Notes: generated by a model not told the origin, from the letters alone. 58,603 nucleotides of DNA from Allobosea sp. (GCF_030694325.1 NZ_JAUXYO010000201.1:1-58603), one strand, 5' to 3'. Shown: positions 29,005 to 38,184, numbered from the stretch's first letter. A program made the numbers and translations.

Positions 29005-29453
29005 TGCCCGGCGGGGACGGCGAGGTTCTGCGCGGCCAGCGCAGCGACGAGATGACCGCCGGCGGCGCAGCCGCGGCCTCGACGCGCTGGCGCACGGTGC
29101 TGGTCTGGATGCTGCGCATCCTGTCCGTGCTGTGGCTCGCCAAGGGGCTGCTCGCCTGGGGCGTGATCTTCGGTGTCTGGGGCGAGACGCAGCCGCCCTT
29201 CGAGAACCGCCTGCTGAGCTTCCAGGCCATCACCGTCTATTTCGCGGTGATCGATCTCGTGGCGGCAGTGGGGCTCTGGCTGACATCGACCTGGGGTGGT
29301 GTGCTCTGGCTGCTGGCCGCGATCAGCCATCTGCTCCTGGCCTTCTTCTTCCCGCGAATGCTGCCGATGACGCTCTGGTTGGCGGGGGCGTATGTCTGCG
29401 CGATCCTGGCTTATTTCGTCGCGACCTGGGCCGCCGAAAACGAAAGCGCCTGA
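29004..29453 (+). CDS. DUF6163 membrane protein
   Basis: A 149-residue protein with four hydrophobic segments from about residue 32 ('VLVWMLRILSVLWLAKGL', 'AITVYFAVIDLVAAVGLWL', 'GVLWLLAAISHLLLAFF', 'LWLAGAYVCAILAYFVAT'). It resembles the DUF6163 family, which sits upstream of ldtR in relatives. TGATG overlap with the previous gene indicates coupling. Function unknown. Confidence 0.8.
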   Translation: MPGGDGEVLRGQRSDEMTAGGAAAASTRWRTVLVWMLRILSVLWLAKGLLAWGVIFGVWGETQPPFENRLLSFQAITVYFAVIDLVAAVGLWLTSTWGGVLWLLAAISHLLLAFFFPRMLPMTLWLAGAYVCAILAYFVATWAAENESA

Positions 29454-29656
29454 GGCCGGACCGTTCGACAGCGGCGAGTCACGGTAACTAACGCTTTAGC
29501 TTAAGCCTTTCCGGCTTCACCTTGCATTCACCCAAAGGGGTAAATCCCTGATTCATCCTGATATTTAAACTCGTTTTCATCCGGCCCGCCTATGGTGTTT
29601 CTCAGAAGCGGATCGGGAGATCAATCCTGACCGACGGTCAACAGGCGGGATATACC

Positions 29657-30169
29657 ATGAAAGCGAGCGTCAAGACTTCGGTCGTCGAAAGGTCTGAAGA
29701 GGCTGACCTGAAGGTGAAGCCCCTCTACCTCGAGTCCCTCACGCTGGTCGAGCGGCTGCATCGCCGCCTCCTCGACGTCATCAAGGACGAGTTCGAGCGG
29801 CGCGGCCGCGACGACGTCAACAGCGTGCAGGCCCTGCTGCTCTACAATATCGGCGATGCCGAGCTGTCAGCCAGCGAGCTGCGCACCCGCGGCTACTATC
29901 TCGGCTCGAACGTCTCCTACAACGTCAAGAAGCTGGTCGAGCTCGGCTATCTCCACCATGCCCGCTCGCGGATCGACCGCCGCTCGGTGCGCATCAGCCT
30001 GACCGAGAAGGGCGCCGAAGTGCACAATCTCGTGAAGGGCGTCTACGACAAGCATGTCCGCACGGTCGAGCAGATCGGCGGCATCGCGGCCGACGATTTC
30101 GAGCGCATGAACAACGCCCTGCTGCGCCTGGAGCGCTTCTGGACCGACCAGATCCGCTACAAGCTCTGA
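29657..30169 (+). CDS. ldtR: MarR-family regulator LdtR
   Basis: A 170-residue winged helix protein. It contains the MarR core ('SVQALLLYNIGDAELSASEL', 'LGSNVSYNVKKLVELGYL', 'RSRIDRRSVRISLTEKG') in the form typical of LdtR, the regulator of L,D-transpeptidase genes first described in Liberibacter and Sinorhizobium. The L,D-transpeptidase gene follows. The 200-bp upstream region is clearly AT-richer than average and probably holds its promoter. Confidence 0.9.
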   Translation: MKASVKTSVVERSEEADLKVKPLYLESLTLVERLHRRLLDVIKDEFERRGRDDVNSVQALLLYNIGDAELSASELRTRGYYLGSNVSYNVKKLVELGYLHHARSRIDRRSVRISLTEKGAEVHNLVKGVYDKHVRTVEQIGGIAADDFERMNNALLRLERFWTDQIRYKL

Positions 30170-30433
30170 AACGGGGCGGGATCGCTCCCGCTGCCGCACC
30201 TGTCGCGCGCCGTCGCCGCTCCCGCCTCCGGCCGGGGGCGGCGTCGCGTTGCCGCGGTGCCACGTCCGCGCCCCGACTGTTGCCGGATGCGGCCATGCCC
30301 TAAATTCGCCGCGCTCATCACGCCTCGTTAATTGTGTTACGGCAGCTTCGCCCGCTATGAGGCTCCCGCATGGCGGGCGGCCCACGGGCCGATGCCGGCC
30401 CCGCGCAGGTTGACCGAGTTCGAGAGGGACGAG

Positions 30434-31675
30434 ATGCCGACGATGAGCCTGACCCGCCGCGAGACCGTTCTGGCGCTGCTTTCGGGCGCCGCCGCGACCA
30501 CGGCCGTGCCGGCCTTCGCCCAGCAGGCGGAGTGGCGCCAGAACTATGATGCCGGCGCCCGCAACGCGGTGGCCCGCTCGCATACGCCGATGCTCTCGCC
30601 GGAATCGCTCCAGGCGACGGAAGCGGCCATCGCCGCTTATCGCGACCTCGCCGCGCGCGGCGGCTGGCCGACGGTGCAGCTCGCCGAGCGCATGGCGGTC
30701 GGTTCGCGCGGCCCGGGCGTGGTGGCCCTGCGCCAGCGCCTGATCATCACCGGCGATCTCGACGCCAATGCCGGCACCAGCAACGTCTACGATTCCTATG
30801 TCGAGGCGGGCGTGCGCAACTTCCAGGCCCGTGTCGGCCTCTCGACCACCGGTGCGATCAACCGGGCGACCATCGCGGCGCTGAACGTGCCGATCGACCG
30901 CCGCATCCGCCAGCTCGAGACCAACGTCATCCGCCTGCGCACCTGGTCCGGCAATCTCGGCAACCGCTACGTCGTCGCCAACATTCCCGCAGCCATGGTG
31001 GAGACGGTCGAGAACGGCCATGTCGCGACCCGCCACGCCGCCGGCGTCGGCAAGATCGACCGCCAGTCGCCGCTGCTCTCGACCCGCATTCCCGAGGTCA
31101 ACTTCAATCCGACCTGGACCGTGCCCGCTTCGATCATCCGCAAGGATCTGATCCCGAAGATGCGCAAGGAGCCGAACTACCTGACCGAGAACAAGATCCG
31201 CATCATCGGCCCCAGCGGCGAGATCGCCCCAGAACGGGTGAACTGGAACTCGGACGAGGCGACCCGCTACACCTTCCGGCAGGATCCCGGCGGCGAGTTC
31301 AACTCGCTCGGCTTCGTGCGCATCAACATTCCCAGCCCGCACGGCGTCTACATGCACGACACGCCGGCCAAGGGCATCTTCGGCGACGATTTCCGCTTCG
31401 TCTCCTCGGGCTGCATCCGCGTCCAGAACGTGCGCGACTACATCGCCTGGCTGCTCAAGGAGACTCCCGGCTGGGACCGCGCCAAGATCGACCAGGTCAT
31501 CGCCTCGGGCGAGCGCATCAATGCGCGCCTCGCCACGCCGGTGCCGTGCCACTGGGTCTACGTCACCGCCTGGGCGACGCCCGACGGCGGCGTCCAGTTC
31601 CGCGACGACATCTACAACAAGGACGGGCTGGGCCCGGCCCCCGTCGCCGCGCTGCAGGGCGAGCAGGACATCTGA
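30434..31675 (+). CDS. L,D-transpeptidase with peptidoglycan-binding domain
   Basis: Periplasmic cell-wall cross-linking enzyme, 413 residues. The N-terminus has a Tat-like signal ('SLTRRETVLALLSGAAA' with cleavage near 'VPAFA-QQ'). A PG_binding_1 domain (about residues 95-150, 'GVVALRQRLIITGDLDANAG') is followed by the YkuD domain with the catalytic box 'FVSSGCIRVQNVRDY' (nucleophile Cys) and an upstream His in 'HGVYMHDTPAKG'. It is a likely target of the adjacent LdtR. ATG 30434 has GAGAGGG upstream; ATG 30443 is an alternative. Confidence 0.92.
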   Translation: MPTMSLTRRETVLALLSGAAATTAVPAFAQQAEWRQNYDAGARNAVARSHTPMLSPESLQATEAAIAAYRDLAARGGWPTVQLAERMAVGSRGPGVVALRQRLIITGDLDANAGTSNVYDSYVEAGVRNFQARVGLSTTGAINRATIAALNVPIDRRIRQLETNVIRLRTWSGNLGNRYVVANIPAAMVETVENGHVATRHAAGVGKIDRQSPLLSTRIPEVNFNPTWTVPASIIRKDLIPKMRKEPNYLTENKIRIIGPSGEIAPERVNWNSDEATRYTFRQDPGGEFNSLGFVRINIPSPHGVYMHDTPAKGIFGDDFRFVSSGCIRVQNVRDYIAWLLKETPGWDRAKIDQVIASGERINARLATPVPCHWVYVTAWATPDGGVQFRDDIYNKDGLGPAPVAALQGEQDI

Positions 31676-31707
31676 GCGGCTTTTACGAGCCGAGCGAGAC
31701 GAGGAAA

Positions 31708-31731
31708 CCCGCCGGAGACGGCGGGCTTTTT
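31708..31731 (+). terminator. Terminator after the L,D-transpeptidase
   Basis: CCCGCCG-GAGA-CGGCGGG followed by CTTTTTC. It marks the left limit of the core genome; lower-GC island sequence begins right after it. Confidence 0.85.
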
Positions 31732-31934
31732 CTTTGGGGGGAGGGGCGCCTGGTCTAATGGTTAGTTGGTGCCACTCTGGGCCTGCTTAAAAACAGGCTC
31801 TTCTGCATAAGTGCGCAGGGCAGGCTAGTGGACTAATCGGCGCGGCGAGAATATGGTCTGATGCGGCTCGTAAGCGTATGAGCGGTAACCCTTTGCAGCG
31901 ATCTGTGTGGATATTAGGGTCGGTGGAGTAGCTG
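31732..31934 (+). other. Structured leader of the reverse transcriptase, possible non-coding RNA
   Basis: 203 bp without a supportable ORF, lower in GC than the core. Two hairpins are visible: GGCGCC (31745-31750) pairs with GGTGCC (31768-31773) around an inner CTAA/TTAG, and GCCTG/CAGGC (31781-31785/31794-31798) with an A-rich loop. Several Abi/DRT reverse transcriptases use a non-coding RNA encoded next to the gene; this is the obvious place for one here, but that is inference. Confidence 0.35.
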
Positions 31935-33074
31935 GTGCCCGGCCAATCTGACCAGAAGCCATTTAGCGCCGCAGATTTCTTCTTAGAGGATCTTCCTCGT
32001 ACTCTGTTCCCGCTGACTACCAACAAGATACTTGTTGAGCAGGGAAATGCAGAGCTTTTGGCGTTTGCCGAAGGTCTGATTGCCGGCAGAGGTACCTTTT
32101 TGCCTCAACGTCGGGTGTACGCGAATAAGGATCCCTTGCACTTACGGCGCACTGTCAAACTCGATCCGGTAGCAGAGTTTTATTTCTATCACATCGTTCA
32201 CAAGAACCGGAACAAATTTCGAAAACCGCACCGCATTGAGCGCCAGCATTTTGGCTATCGATTTGAGCATGGTCGTCCGATATCTCCATCTAAAAGCTAC
32301 GCCGACTTTAAATCTGCGGTAGCAGACGGTATATTCCGGACTGAGGAGTTTTGTTATTTCGACGTCTCATCATATTTCAACGGTCTTTATCATCATGACC
32401 TGCATGCGTGGTTTGCAGCTTTAGGTCCAGACGACCCATCCGATTCAGTGGCGTTTGGTAAATTTCTCCGGGAAATCAATGCTGGGCGATCACTCGACTG
32501 CCTGCCGCAAGGCCTTTATCCAGCAAAAATGATTGGGAACGATTTCCTTCGTTTCTTAGAAGAATCTTCGACGATCCGCGCCGAGCGGATTGTACGCTTC
32601 ATGGACGATGTGTATTTGTTCGGCAACGATCTGAACGCGCTATCCTCTGACTTTTCGCATGCGCAGAGGTTGCTGGGACTCAAGGGCCTTTCAGTCAACG
32701 CCAGCAAGACCCGCAACGCAGGCATGCCTCAGACTGACGAGGTGGATGACCAGTTGGGCGAACTGAAGAAGAGGTTGCTACAGCGGCGGCGGCAGATAAT
32801 CATTTCACATTACTACGAGATTGACAACGAAGTCACCGACGAGGCTGATGGAAGCTTCGAGCTCGATGATGATGAGCTAGAATTCATCCTATCTCTGCTG
32901 AATGCGGGGAATCTTAGCGAGGAGGACGCAGAGCTCATTATGGTTGTGATGCGCGATCATGTAGCAAAAATTGAACAACATCTTAGATTGTTTGCTAGTG
33001 GTTTCCCTCACCTTGCCAAGAATTTTTTGGATTATGTAGTGAAGCTGCGGACAAAGAGGCTGTTGCGCGCATAA
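31935..33074 (+). CDS. Reverse transcriptase of the Abi/UG (DRT-like) defence type, N-terminal part
   Basis: A 379-residue frame with RT motifs in order: metal-binding Asp143 in 'YFDVSSYFNGLYHHDL', 'LPQG' at 190-193, the catalytic 'RFMDDVYLF' with FMDD at 222-225 (in place of YxDD), and 'GLSVNASKT' at 251-259. Motif A of the form DxSxYFxxxYxHxL is typical of Abi and unknown-group (DRT) RTs, not of group II introns or retrons. GTG start with GGAG 6 nt upstream. Base composition and codon use are clearly AT-richer than the neighbours, so it was acquired. The frame ends early; the expected helical C-terminal domain continues in the -1 frame. The subtype is not assigned. Confidence 0.8.
   Translation: MPGQSDQKPFSAADFFLEDLPRTLFPLTTNKILVEQGNAELLAFAEGLIAGRGTFLPQRRVYANKDPLHLRRTVKLDPVAEFYFYHIVHKNRNKFRKPHRIERQHFGYRFEHGRPISPSKSYADFKSAVADGIFRTEEFCYFDVSSYFNGLYHHDLHAWFAALGPDDPSDSVAFGKFLREINAGRSLDCLPQGLYPAKMIGNDFLRFLEESSTIRAERIVRFMDDVYLFGNDLNALSSDFSHAQRLLGLKGLSVNASKTRNAGMPQTDEVDDQLGELKKRLLQRRRQIIISHYYEIDNEVTDEADGSFELDDDELEFILSLLNAGNLSEEDAELIMVVMRDHVAKIEQHLRLFASGFPHLAKNFLDYVVKLRTKRLLRA
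33023..33029 (+). other. Candidate -1 frameshift site T TTT TTG
   Basis: In the RT frame the codons are AAT TTT TTG, giving the heptamer T_TTT_TTG of the X XXY YYZ slippery class. A -1 slip here reads GGA TTA TGT AGT GAA GCT GCG GAC AAA next and continues open to 33436. The alternative is loss of one T from an original T7 run, by mutation or sequencing error. Confidence 0.5.
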
Positions 33075-33082
33075 TACTGGAT

Positions 33083-33436
33083 GTGACCGGGGCCGGTAAA
33101 CACGTAGGTGAATTTCAGTTATTTTGGTTCGGTATGATGCTGGAGAGTTATCTGCTGGACACAGCAGTGGCGCCTGATCTCGTACACGCCCTGTTCAGGC
33201 ATGAAAGCGCGACCGACATATCCCGCGCCAAGATCCTAGAAATTCCGGACCTTCGCTATGGTTTGCCAGAGATGCGTGAGACGTTCCTTCGTGAGGGCAG
33301 ATCCGACTGGCTAGCATGGGCGTCGGCAGTTGGATCGCGCCGTATGGACAAGCAAGCTAGAAATTACCTGCTCGATTATTTTGCCAACGGCTCTTCAATG
33401 AACAAGCTAATCGCTACTATACTTCAGAAGCAATGA
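33083..33436 (+). CDS. C-terminal part of the reverse transcriptase, in the -1 frame
   Basis: This 117-residue frame (GTG at 33083) has no ribosome-binding site, and the reading is open upstream of it through 33029, giving 'GLCSEAADKEAVARIILDV' before 'TGAGKHVGEFQLFWFGMML'. It is therefore best read as the continuation of the RT ('HLAKNF' then 'GLCSEAADKE') rather than a separate gene. It is helical, with no catalytic motif, like the C-terminal domains of Abi-type RTs. The joined protein would be about 500 residues. Composition is as AT-rich as the RT. Confidence 0.65.
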   Translation: MTGAGKHVGEFQLFWFGMMLESYLLDTAVAPDLVHALFRHESATDISRAKILEIPDLRYGLPEMRETFLREGRSDWLAWASAVGSRRMDKQARNYLLDYFANGSSMNKLIATILQKQ

Positions 33437-33811
33437 GATGCATCTGCGCCGGACGCCGCCCGGCGACCCTCAGCGCACCCCGGCGCTTCTGGCCCTCAGC
33501 TTGATCGGCTCGGGCATGGCGGCCTCCCCATTGTCGATCGTGACAGCTGAAGCGCGCCCAGAGCCGTCAAGCGGGCTCGGCCGTTGGCGGCGGGGCCGTG
33601 CGTTCCGTCACACCGACGACGTCTCGTTTCGTCACGCTGCCCGCCTGTTCGCCCGCGCGCTCATGTCGCCCGCTTCCCGCTTGGAAAGGGGGCGTGCGGA
33701 TGCTACGGGACCGCCGATGGCGGGATCGTGCGCGGATTCCGCAGACCCGATTCTACCGCATGGGCCTCCGGTCCGGGCCGTGCGACGATCCAGCGCCGAG
33801 GGAGCCTCGCC
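33437..33811. other. Interval between the RT island and glyA
   Basis: GC content returns to the core level. One frame from 33438 reads through 125 codons and begins with a signal-like stretch ('PALLALSLIGSGMAAS'), but the rest is Arg/Ala-rich and has no ribosome-binding site, so I do not call it. It presumably holds the glyA promoter. No direct repeat marking the island's right end was found. Confidence 0.35.
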
Positions 33812-35113
33812 ATGAGCCATGACGCCGCCGCCGAAAAGCACCTGTCGAACTCGTTCTTCGGCGCCTCGCTGGCCGATGCCGACCCCGAGATCGCCCGCGC
33901 CATCGAGCTCGAGCTCGGCCGCCAGCGCGACGAGATCGAGCTGATCGCCTCGGAGAACATCGTCTCCCGCGCCGTGCTCGAGGCTCAAGGGTCGGTGATG
34001 ACCAACAAATACGCCGAAGGCTATCCGGGCCGGCGTTATTATGGCGGCTGCCAGTTCGTCGACATCGCCGAGAAGCTGGCGATCGAGCGCGCCTGCCGGC
34101 TCTTCGGCTGCGGCTTCGCCAACGTGCAGCCCAATTCCGGCAGCCAGGCCAACCAGGCCGTGTTCATGGCCCTGATGCAGCCGGGCGACACCTTCATGGG
34201 CCTCGACCTCGCCGCCGGCGGGCACCTGACCCATGGCGCGCCGGTCAACCAGTCCGGCAAATGGTTCAACGTCGTCTCCTACGGCGTCTGCGTCGTCGAC
34301 CAGCTCATCGACTATGACGCGCTGGAGCGGCTCGCCCGCGAGCACAAGCCCAAGGTCATCGTCGCGGGTGGTTCGGCCTATGCCCGGCACTGGGACTTCG
34401 CCCGCTTCCGCGCCATCGCCGACGAGGTCGGCGCCTGGCTCTTCGTCGACATGGCGCATTTCGCCGGCCTCGTCGCGGGCGGCGCCCATCCCTCGCCGTT
34501 CCCGCACGCCCATGTCGCGACCACGACCACGCACAAGACCCTGCGCGGCCCGCGCGGCGGCATGATCCTGACCAATGACGAGGCGCTGGCGAAGAAGTTT
34601 AACTCGGCGATCTTCCCGGGCATCCAGGGCGGGCCCTTGATGCATGTCATCGCCGCCAAGGCGGTCGCCTTCCAGGAGGCGCTGCAGCCGGAGTTCAAGA
34701 TCTACGCCCGCGCCGTCGTCGAGAACGCCAGGGCGCTCGCCGACACGCTCAAGACCAAGGGCTTCGATCTCGTCACCGGCGGCACCGACAACCACCTGAT
34801 GCTCGTCGACCTGCGCTCCAAGAAGGTGACCGGCAAGGCGGCCGAGATCGCGCTCGGCCGCGCCCACATCACCTGCAACAAGAACGGCATCCCCTTCGAT
34901 CCCGAGAAGCCGATGGTCACCTCGGGCATTAGGCTGGGCACGCCCGCCGCGACCTCGCGCGGCTTCGGTGTCGCCGAGTTCAAGAAGGTCGGCGAGCTGA
35001 TTGCCGAGGTGCTGGACGGGCTCGCAGCCAATGGCGAGGAGGGCAATGCGGCGACCGAGCAGGCGGTCAAGGCCAAGGCGCATGAGCTGACGGGGCGCTT
35101 CCCGATCTATTGA
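33812..35113 (+). CDS. glyA: Serine hydroxymethyltransferase
   Basis: PLP enzyme interconverting serine and glycine with tetrahydrofolate (433 aa), main source of one-carbon units. Seen: '[19 protein letters not shown]', '[16 protein letters not shown]', and the PLP-lysine region '[18 protein letters not shown]'. GAGGGAG precedes ATG 33812; the upstream open frame is not family-like. It heads the glyA-nrdR-ribD-ribE-ribH-nusB-thiL gene string, here split from nrdR by a toxin-antitoxin module. Confidence 0.97.
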   Translation: MSHDAAAEKHLSNSFFGASLADADPEIARAIELELGRQRDEIELIASENIVSRAVLEAQGSVMTNKYAEGYPGRRYYGGCQFVDIAEKLAIERACRLFGCGFANVQPNSGSQANQAVFMALMQPGDTFMGLDLAAGGHLTHGAPVNQSGKWFNVVSYGVCVVDQLIDYDALERLAREHKPKVIVAGGSAYARHWDFARFRAIADEVGAWLFVDMAHFAGLVAGGAHPSPFPHAHVATTTTHKTLRGPRGGMILTNDEALAKKFNSAIFPGIQGGPLMHVIAAKAVAFQEALQPEFKIYARAVVENARALADTLKTKGFDLVTGGTDNHLMLVDLRSKKVTGKAAEIALGRAHITCNKNGIPFDPEKPMVTSGIRLGTPAATSRGFGVAEFKKVGELIAEVLDGLAANGEEGNAATEQAVKAKAHELTGRFPIY

Positions 35114-35137
35114 GGAGCGATCTGACACATCAGCGGC

Positions 35138-35166
35138 TTGAATGAGCTGCCCTACAGCATTACATA
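35138..35166 (+). promoter_or_regulatory. Putative promoter of the Phd/PIN module
   Basis: TTGAAT (35138-35143), 17-bp spacer, TACATA (35161-35166), 23 bp before the antitoxin ATG. It would let the inserted module, and perhaps nrdR and rib genes, be transcribed independently of glyA. Confidence 0.4.
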
Positions 35167-35188
35167 CAGGTTGGTGCTGGAGGTCGGT

Positions 35189-35431
35189 ATGCAGAAGCAA
35201 GCCGTGACGATGCGAGAGCTGCAGAAGATGTCGGCGGCGACCATCAAGGCGCTGCCGCATGCTGTTCCGATACAGAGCGACGGGGAAACTGTCGCCTTTC
35301 TGACGCCACTGAGGGAGCCCGACCCTGAGGCATGGAAGCGCGTCCTTGATCAAATCGAGGCGCATCATGCCCAGCTGAGCCCGGACACGAAGGCTTGGCT
35401 AGAGCAGTTCCTCGACGCGCGCGAACAGTGA
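35189..35431 (+). CDS. Phd/YefM-type antitoxin
   Basis: An 80-residue protein, 'MQKQAVTMRELQKMSAATIK' at the N-terminus then 'ALPHAVPIQSDGETVAFLTP', the pattern of prevent-host-death antitoxins (N-terminal DNA binding, C-terminal toxin-binding helix). GGAGG lies 5 nt before the ATG at 35189. Its stop overlaps the GTG of the PIN gene by 4 bp (GTGA). It lies between glyA and nrdR, so it was inserted into a conserved operon. Confidence 0.75.
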   Translation: MQKQAVTMRELQKMSAATIKALPHAVPIQSDGETVAFLTPLREPDPEAWKRVLDQIEAHHAQLSPDTKAWLEQFLDAREQ

Positions 35432-35897
35432 CCATCGGCCGCCAACCCTCGGCTGCTCTGGTCGTTGACACCAACATCGTGCTGTCGATGGTTTTGGGCT
35501 TCAGGCTACGGGGGTCTGGGACCAGATTGCAACACGCAGGCGTCTGCTGTTTTCGGTGGACTCCGTTGCGGAGTTGATGGCCGTGCTCTGGCATCTGCGG
35601 GATCGGGCACCAGACGCAGAACATGACGCGAGAATCGTGCTGCGTCTGATCGAGGTCCCAGCGGAAGCGCGTTATCACTTGTCGCTGGTGCCGGCAGCAG
35701 ACGCTCTCCGTAACGCCCCCGCCTCTCGGAACGGCAGCGTCAAGGACGCCCACATTCTCGCGCTCGCCTGGACCTTCGACGCCGACATCTGGTCGCATGA
35801 CCGCGACTTTGCGGGAACGGGCTGGCCGTCCTGGTCCAGTGCCAATCTCGCCGCTGCCCTGAGCACGGAGGCCGGTGCCTCCGCTGCGCAACCCTGA
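35428..35897 (+). pseudogene. PIN-domain toxin, frameshifted
   Basis: The N-terminal part from GTG 35428 reads 'SAALVVDTNIVLSMVLG' (PIN motif I) and then leaves the family pattern. The -1 frame resumes it: 'QATGVWDQIATRRRLLFSVD' then 'SVAELMAVLWHL', 'NGSVKDAHILALAWTFDADI' and 'SHDRDF', the later PIN acidic sites. The break lies at about 35493-35505 (around GTTTTGGGCTTC), consistent with loss of one base. The toxin is thus inactive unless the sequence is wrong. It ends 7 bp before nrdR. Confidence 0.75.
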
Positions 35898-35904
35898 GCC
35901 CACC

Positions 35905-36399
35905 ATGCGCTGTCCCTATTGCGGCTCCCTCGACACGCAGGTGAAGGATTCGCGCCCGACGGACGATTCCGCCGCCATCCGCCGCCGCCGCGTCTGCCCC
36001 GATTGCGGCGGCCGCTTCACCACCTTCGAGCGGGTGCAGTTGCGCGAGCTGACGGTGGTCAAGCGCTCGGGACGGCGCACGGTCTTCGACCGCGACAAGC
36101 TGCAGACCTCGATCGAGGTGGCGCTGCGCAAGCGCGCCGTAGCGCCCGAACGGATCGAGCGCATGGTCAACGGCATCGTGCGCCAGCTCGAAAGCTCGGG
36201 GGAGGGCGAGATCGCGAGTTCCGCCATCGGCGAACTGGTGATGGAGGGGCTGAAGGCGCTCGATGACGTCGCCTATGTCCGCTTCGCCTCGGTCTACAAA
36301 AATTTCCGCGAGGCCCGCGATTTCGAGGCGATCCTCGGCCAGCTGAGCAGCGACGAGGAGGCGGACGAGGCCGCCCCCCCGACCCGGACCGATGGCTGA
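35905..36399 (+). CDS. nrdR: Transcriptional repressor NrdR
   Basis: ATP/dATP-sensing repressor of ribonucleotide reductase genes, 164 residues. The zinc ribbon has both Cys pairs ('MRCPYCG' and '[14 protein letters not shown]'), followed by the ATP-cone domain ('[20 protein letters not shown]', '[19 protein letters not shown]'). ATG 35905 begins exactly at the conserved zinc ribbon. Overlaps ribD by 8 bp. Confidence 0.96.
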   Translation: MRCPYCGSLDTQVKDSRPTDDSAAIRRRRVCPDCGGRFTTFERVQLRELTVVKRSGRRTVFDRDKLQTSIEVALRKRAVAPERIERMVNGIVRQLESSGEGEIASSAIGELVMEGLKALDDVAYVRFASVYKNFREARDFEAILGQLSSDEEADEAAPPTRTDG

Positions 36400-37537
36400 G
36401 GCGACGGCGGACCGCGCCGCAATCGACCGCGACTTCATGAGACAGGCGCTGGCGTTCGGGGCGCGCGGACAGGGCACGACCTGGCCGAACCCCTGCGTCG
36501 GCGCGCTGGTGACGCAGGAGACTGCCGACGGGCCGGTCATCGTCGCGCGCGGCCACACCCAGCCAGGCGGCCGGCCGCATGGCGAGGCCAACACCTTCGA
36601 CCGCGCCGGCCCCAATGCCGCTGCCGGCGGCACGCTCTATGTCACGCTGGAACCCTGCTCCCACCGCACCATCCGCGCCGCGACCCCTTGCGTCGAGCGC
36701 ACGATCCTCGCCGGTGTCCGCCGCGTCGTGGCTGCCATGGCCGACCCCAATCCGCGCTTCCAGGGGCTGGGCTTCGCTTTGCTGCGCACGGCCGGCATCG
36801 AGGTCACCACCGGCGTGTTGGAAGCGCAGGCGCAGCGCGCCCATCGCGGCCATGTCCTGCGCGTGACGAAAGGGCGGCCGATGGTGACCTTCAAGATCGC
36901 TCGTACGGGGGATGGCTATGCCGGCGGGCCGGGCGGTTCTCGGCTGGCCGTGTCCTGCCCGGCGGCCAATGGCTGGGTCCATCTCCAGCGCGCCCATCAT
37001 GATGCGATCATGCTGGGAATCGGCTCTGTTCTGGCGGACGACCCGCAACTGACCGTGCGCCTGCCCGGCATGGCGGCACGCTCGCCGGTGCGCGTCGTGC
37101 TGGATTCGCAGTTGCGGCTGCCTGTGGCGTCGAAACTGGTGCAGACCGCGGCCGAAGTACCCGTCTGGGTCATGGCCTCCGAGACGGCGCCCGTCGAGCG
37201 CGAGCGAGCGCTCGTCGCCGCAGGGGTCGAGGTGATGCGCGTCTCCGCCGACGCGCAGGGCCATCTCGATCTCACAGAGGCGCTCACCCTGCTCGGCACG
37301 CGCGGCATCACCCGCGTCTTTTCCGAAGGCGGACCGACCGTGGCGGAGAAACTGGCCGTCGCCGGGCTGCTGGACGAGGTCGTGGTCTCCACCTCTCCGA
37401 GTGCGCTCGGCCAGCCCGGCGTCGTCGCCGTGCGTCCGGGCCTTGCAGCGGCGCTGGCCGACCCCGATCTCTACCGCCTTGCGGAGACCGGCCTGATCGG
37501 CCACGACCGTTTCGAGCATTTCGTGAGGACAGGCTGA
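36392..37537 (+). CDS. ribD: Bifunctional riboflavin deaminase/reductase
   Basis: Performs the second and third steps of riboflavin synthesis (381 aa). The N-terminal deaminase has zinc ligands in '[11 protein letters not shown]' and '[16 protein letters not shown]'; the usual HAE is HGE here, the catalytic Glu being kept. The C-terminal reductase starts near residue 163 ('[18 protein letters not shown]') with '[19 protein letters not shown]' and '[14 protein letters not shown]'. Its stop shares a base with the ribE start (TGATG). Confidence 0.95.
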   Translation: MAEATADRAAIDRDFMRQALAFGARGQGTTWPNPCVGALVTQETADGPVIVARGHTQPGGRPHGEANTFDRAGPNAAAGGTLYVTLEPCSHRTIRAATPCVERTILAGVRRVVAAMADPNPRFQGLGFALLRTAGIEVTTGVLEAQAQRAHRGHVLRVTKGRPMVTFKIARTGDGYAGGPGGSRLAVSCPAANGWVHLQRAHHDAIMLGIGSVLADDPQLTVRLPGMAARSPVRVVLDSQLRLPVASKLVQTAAEVPVWVMASETAPVERERALVAAGVEVMRVSADAQGHLDLTEALTLLGTRGITRVFSEGGPTVAEKLAVAGLLDEVVVSTSPSALGQPGVVAVRPGLAAALADPDLYRLAETGLIGHDRFEHFVRTG

Positions 37538-38184
37538 TGTTCACCGGCATCGTCACTGCCATCGGCACCGTCGTCGAGAGCGAGCGCAAGGGCCCGAGCC
37601 TGAAGCGGCTCGCCATCGCCTGCCCCTATCAGGCCGATGGCATCGAGATCGGCGCCTCGATCGCCTGCGCCGGCGTCTGCCTCACGGTGACGGCGCTGCG
37701 GCCGCGCAGCGATGGCGAGCCCGGCTGCGTCTTCCAGGTCGAGGCCGCCGCCGAGACCCTGGCCAAGACGCTGGTCGGCCAATGGAAGGTCGGCAGCGCG
37801 ATCAATCTCGAGCGCTCGCTCAAGGTCGGCGACGAACTCGGGGGCCATCTCGTCACCGGCCATGTCGACGGCGTCGGCCAGATCCTGACGATCGAGCCGA
37901 TCGCGCCGGATCCGGACGAGCCCTGGGGCGCGACGGCCCGCTTCCACATCCGCGCGCCGCAGGGGCTGGCGCGCTTCATCGCCGCCAAGGGCTCGATCTG
38001 CCTCGACGGCACCTCGCTGACCGTCAACACGGTCGAGGACGACGTCTTCACCGTGCTGCTGATCCCGCATTCCTTCGCGGTCACCACCTGGGGGCAGCGC
38101 AAGGCGGGCGATCCCGTCCATGTCGAGGTCGATCTGATGGCGCGCTATGCCGCGCGGCTTGCAGAGGCGCGTGCGGAGGTCTAA
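37537..38184 (+). CDS. ribE: Riboflavin synthase alpha chain
   Basis: Dismutates two 6,7-dimethyl-8-ribityllumazine molecules to riboflavin. The 215-residue protein has the two tandem lumazine-binding barrels: '[12 protein letters not shown]' and '[16 protein letters not shown]' in the first, '[15 protein letters not shown]' and '[17 protein letters not shown]' in the second. Translationally coupled to ribD. Confidence 0.96.
   Translation: MFTGIVTAIGTVVESERKGPSLKRLAIACPYQADGIEIGASIACAGVCLTVTALRPRSDGEPGCVFQVEAAAETLAKTLVGQWKVGSAINLERSLKVGDELGGHLVTGHVDGVGQILTIEPIAPDPDEPWGATARFHIRAPQGLARFIAAKGSICLDGTSLTVNTVEDDVFTVLLIPHSFAVTTWGQRKAGDPVHVEVDLMARYAARLAEARAEV

Noticed and set aside
29560..29585. TTAA-N7-TTCA upstream of ldtR, considered as a CtrA site
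   Set aside because: One half-site is imperfect and the region is AT-rich, so a chance match is likely.
31745..31773. Sequence resembling a tRNA 5' half (TGGTCTAATGGTTAG)
   Set aside because: No anticodon arm, T arm or matching acceptor strand follows; it forms its own short hairpin instead, so it is not a tRNA, at most a remnant.
31935..33436. Retron or group II intron interpretation of the RT
   Set aside because: No maturase or HNH domain, no intron domain V/VI-like structure, and motif A and overall layout fit the Abi/UG type better.
33438..33815. 125-codon open frame before glyA with a signal-like start
   Set aside because: Arg/Ala-rich after the first 40 residues, no ribosome-binding site, overlaps the glyA ribosome-binding site and start; judged a chance frame in GC-rich sequence.
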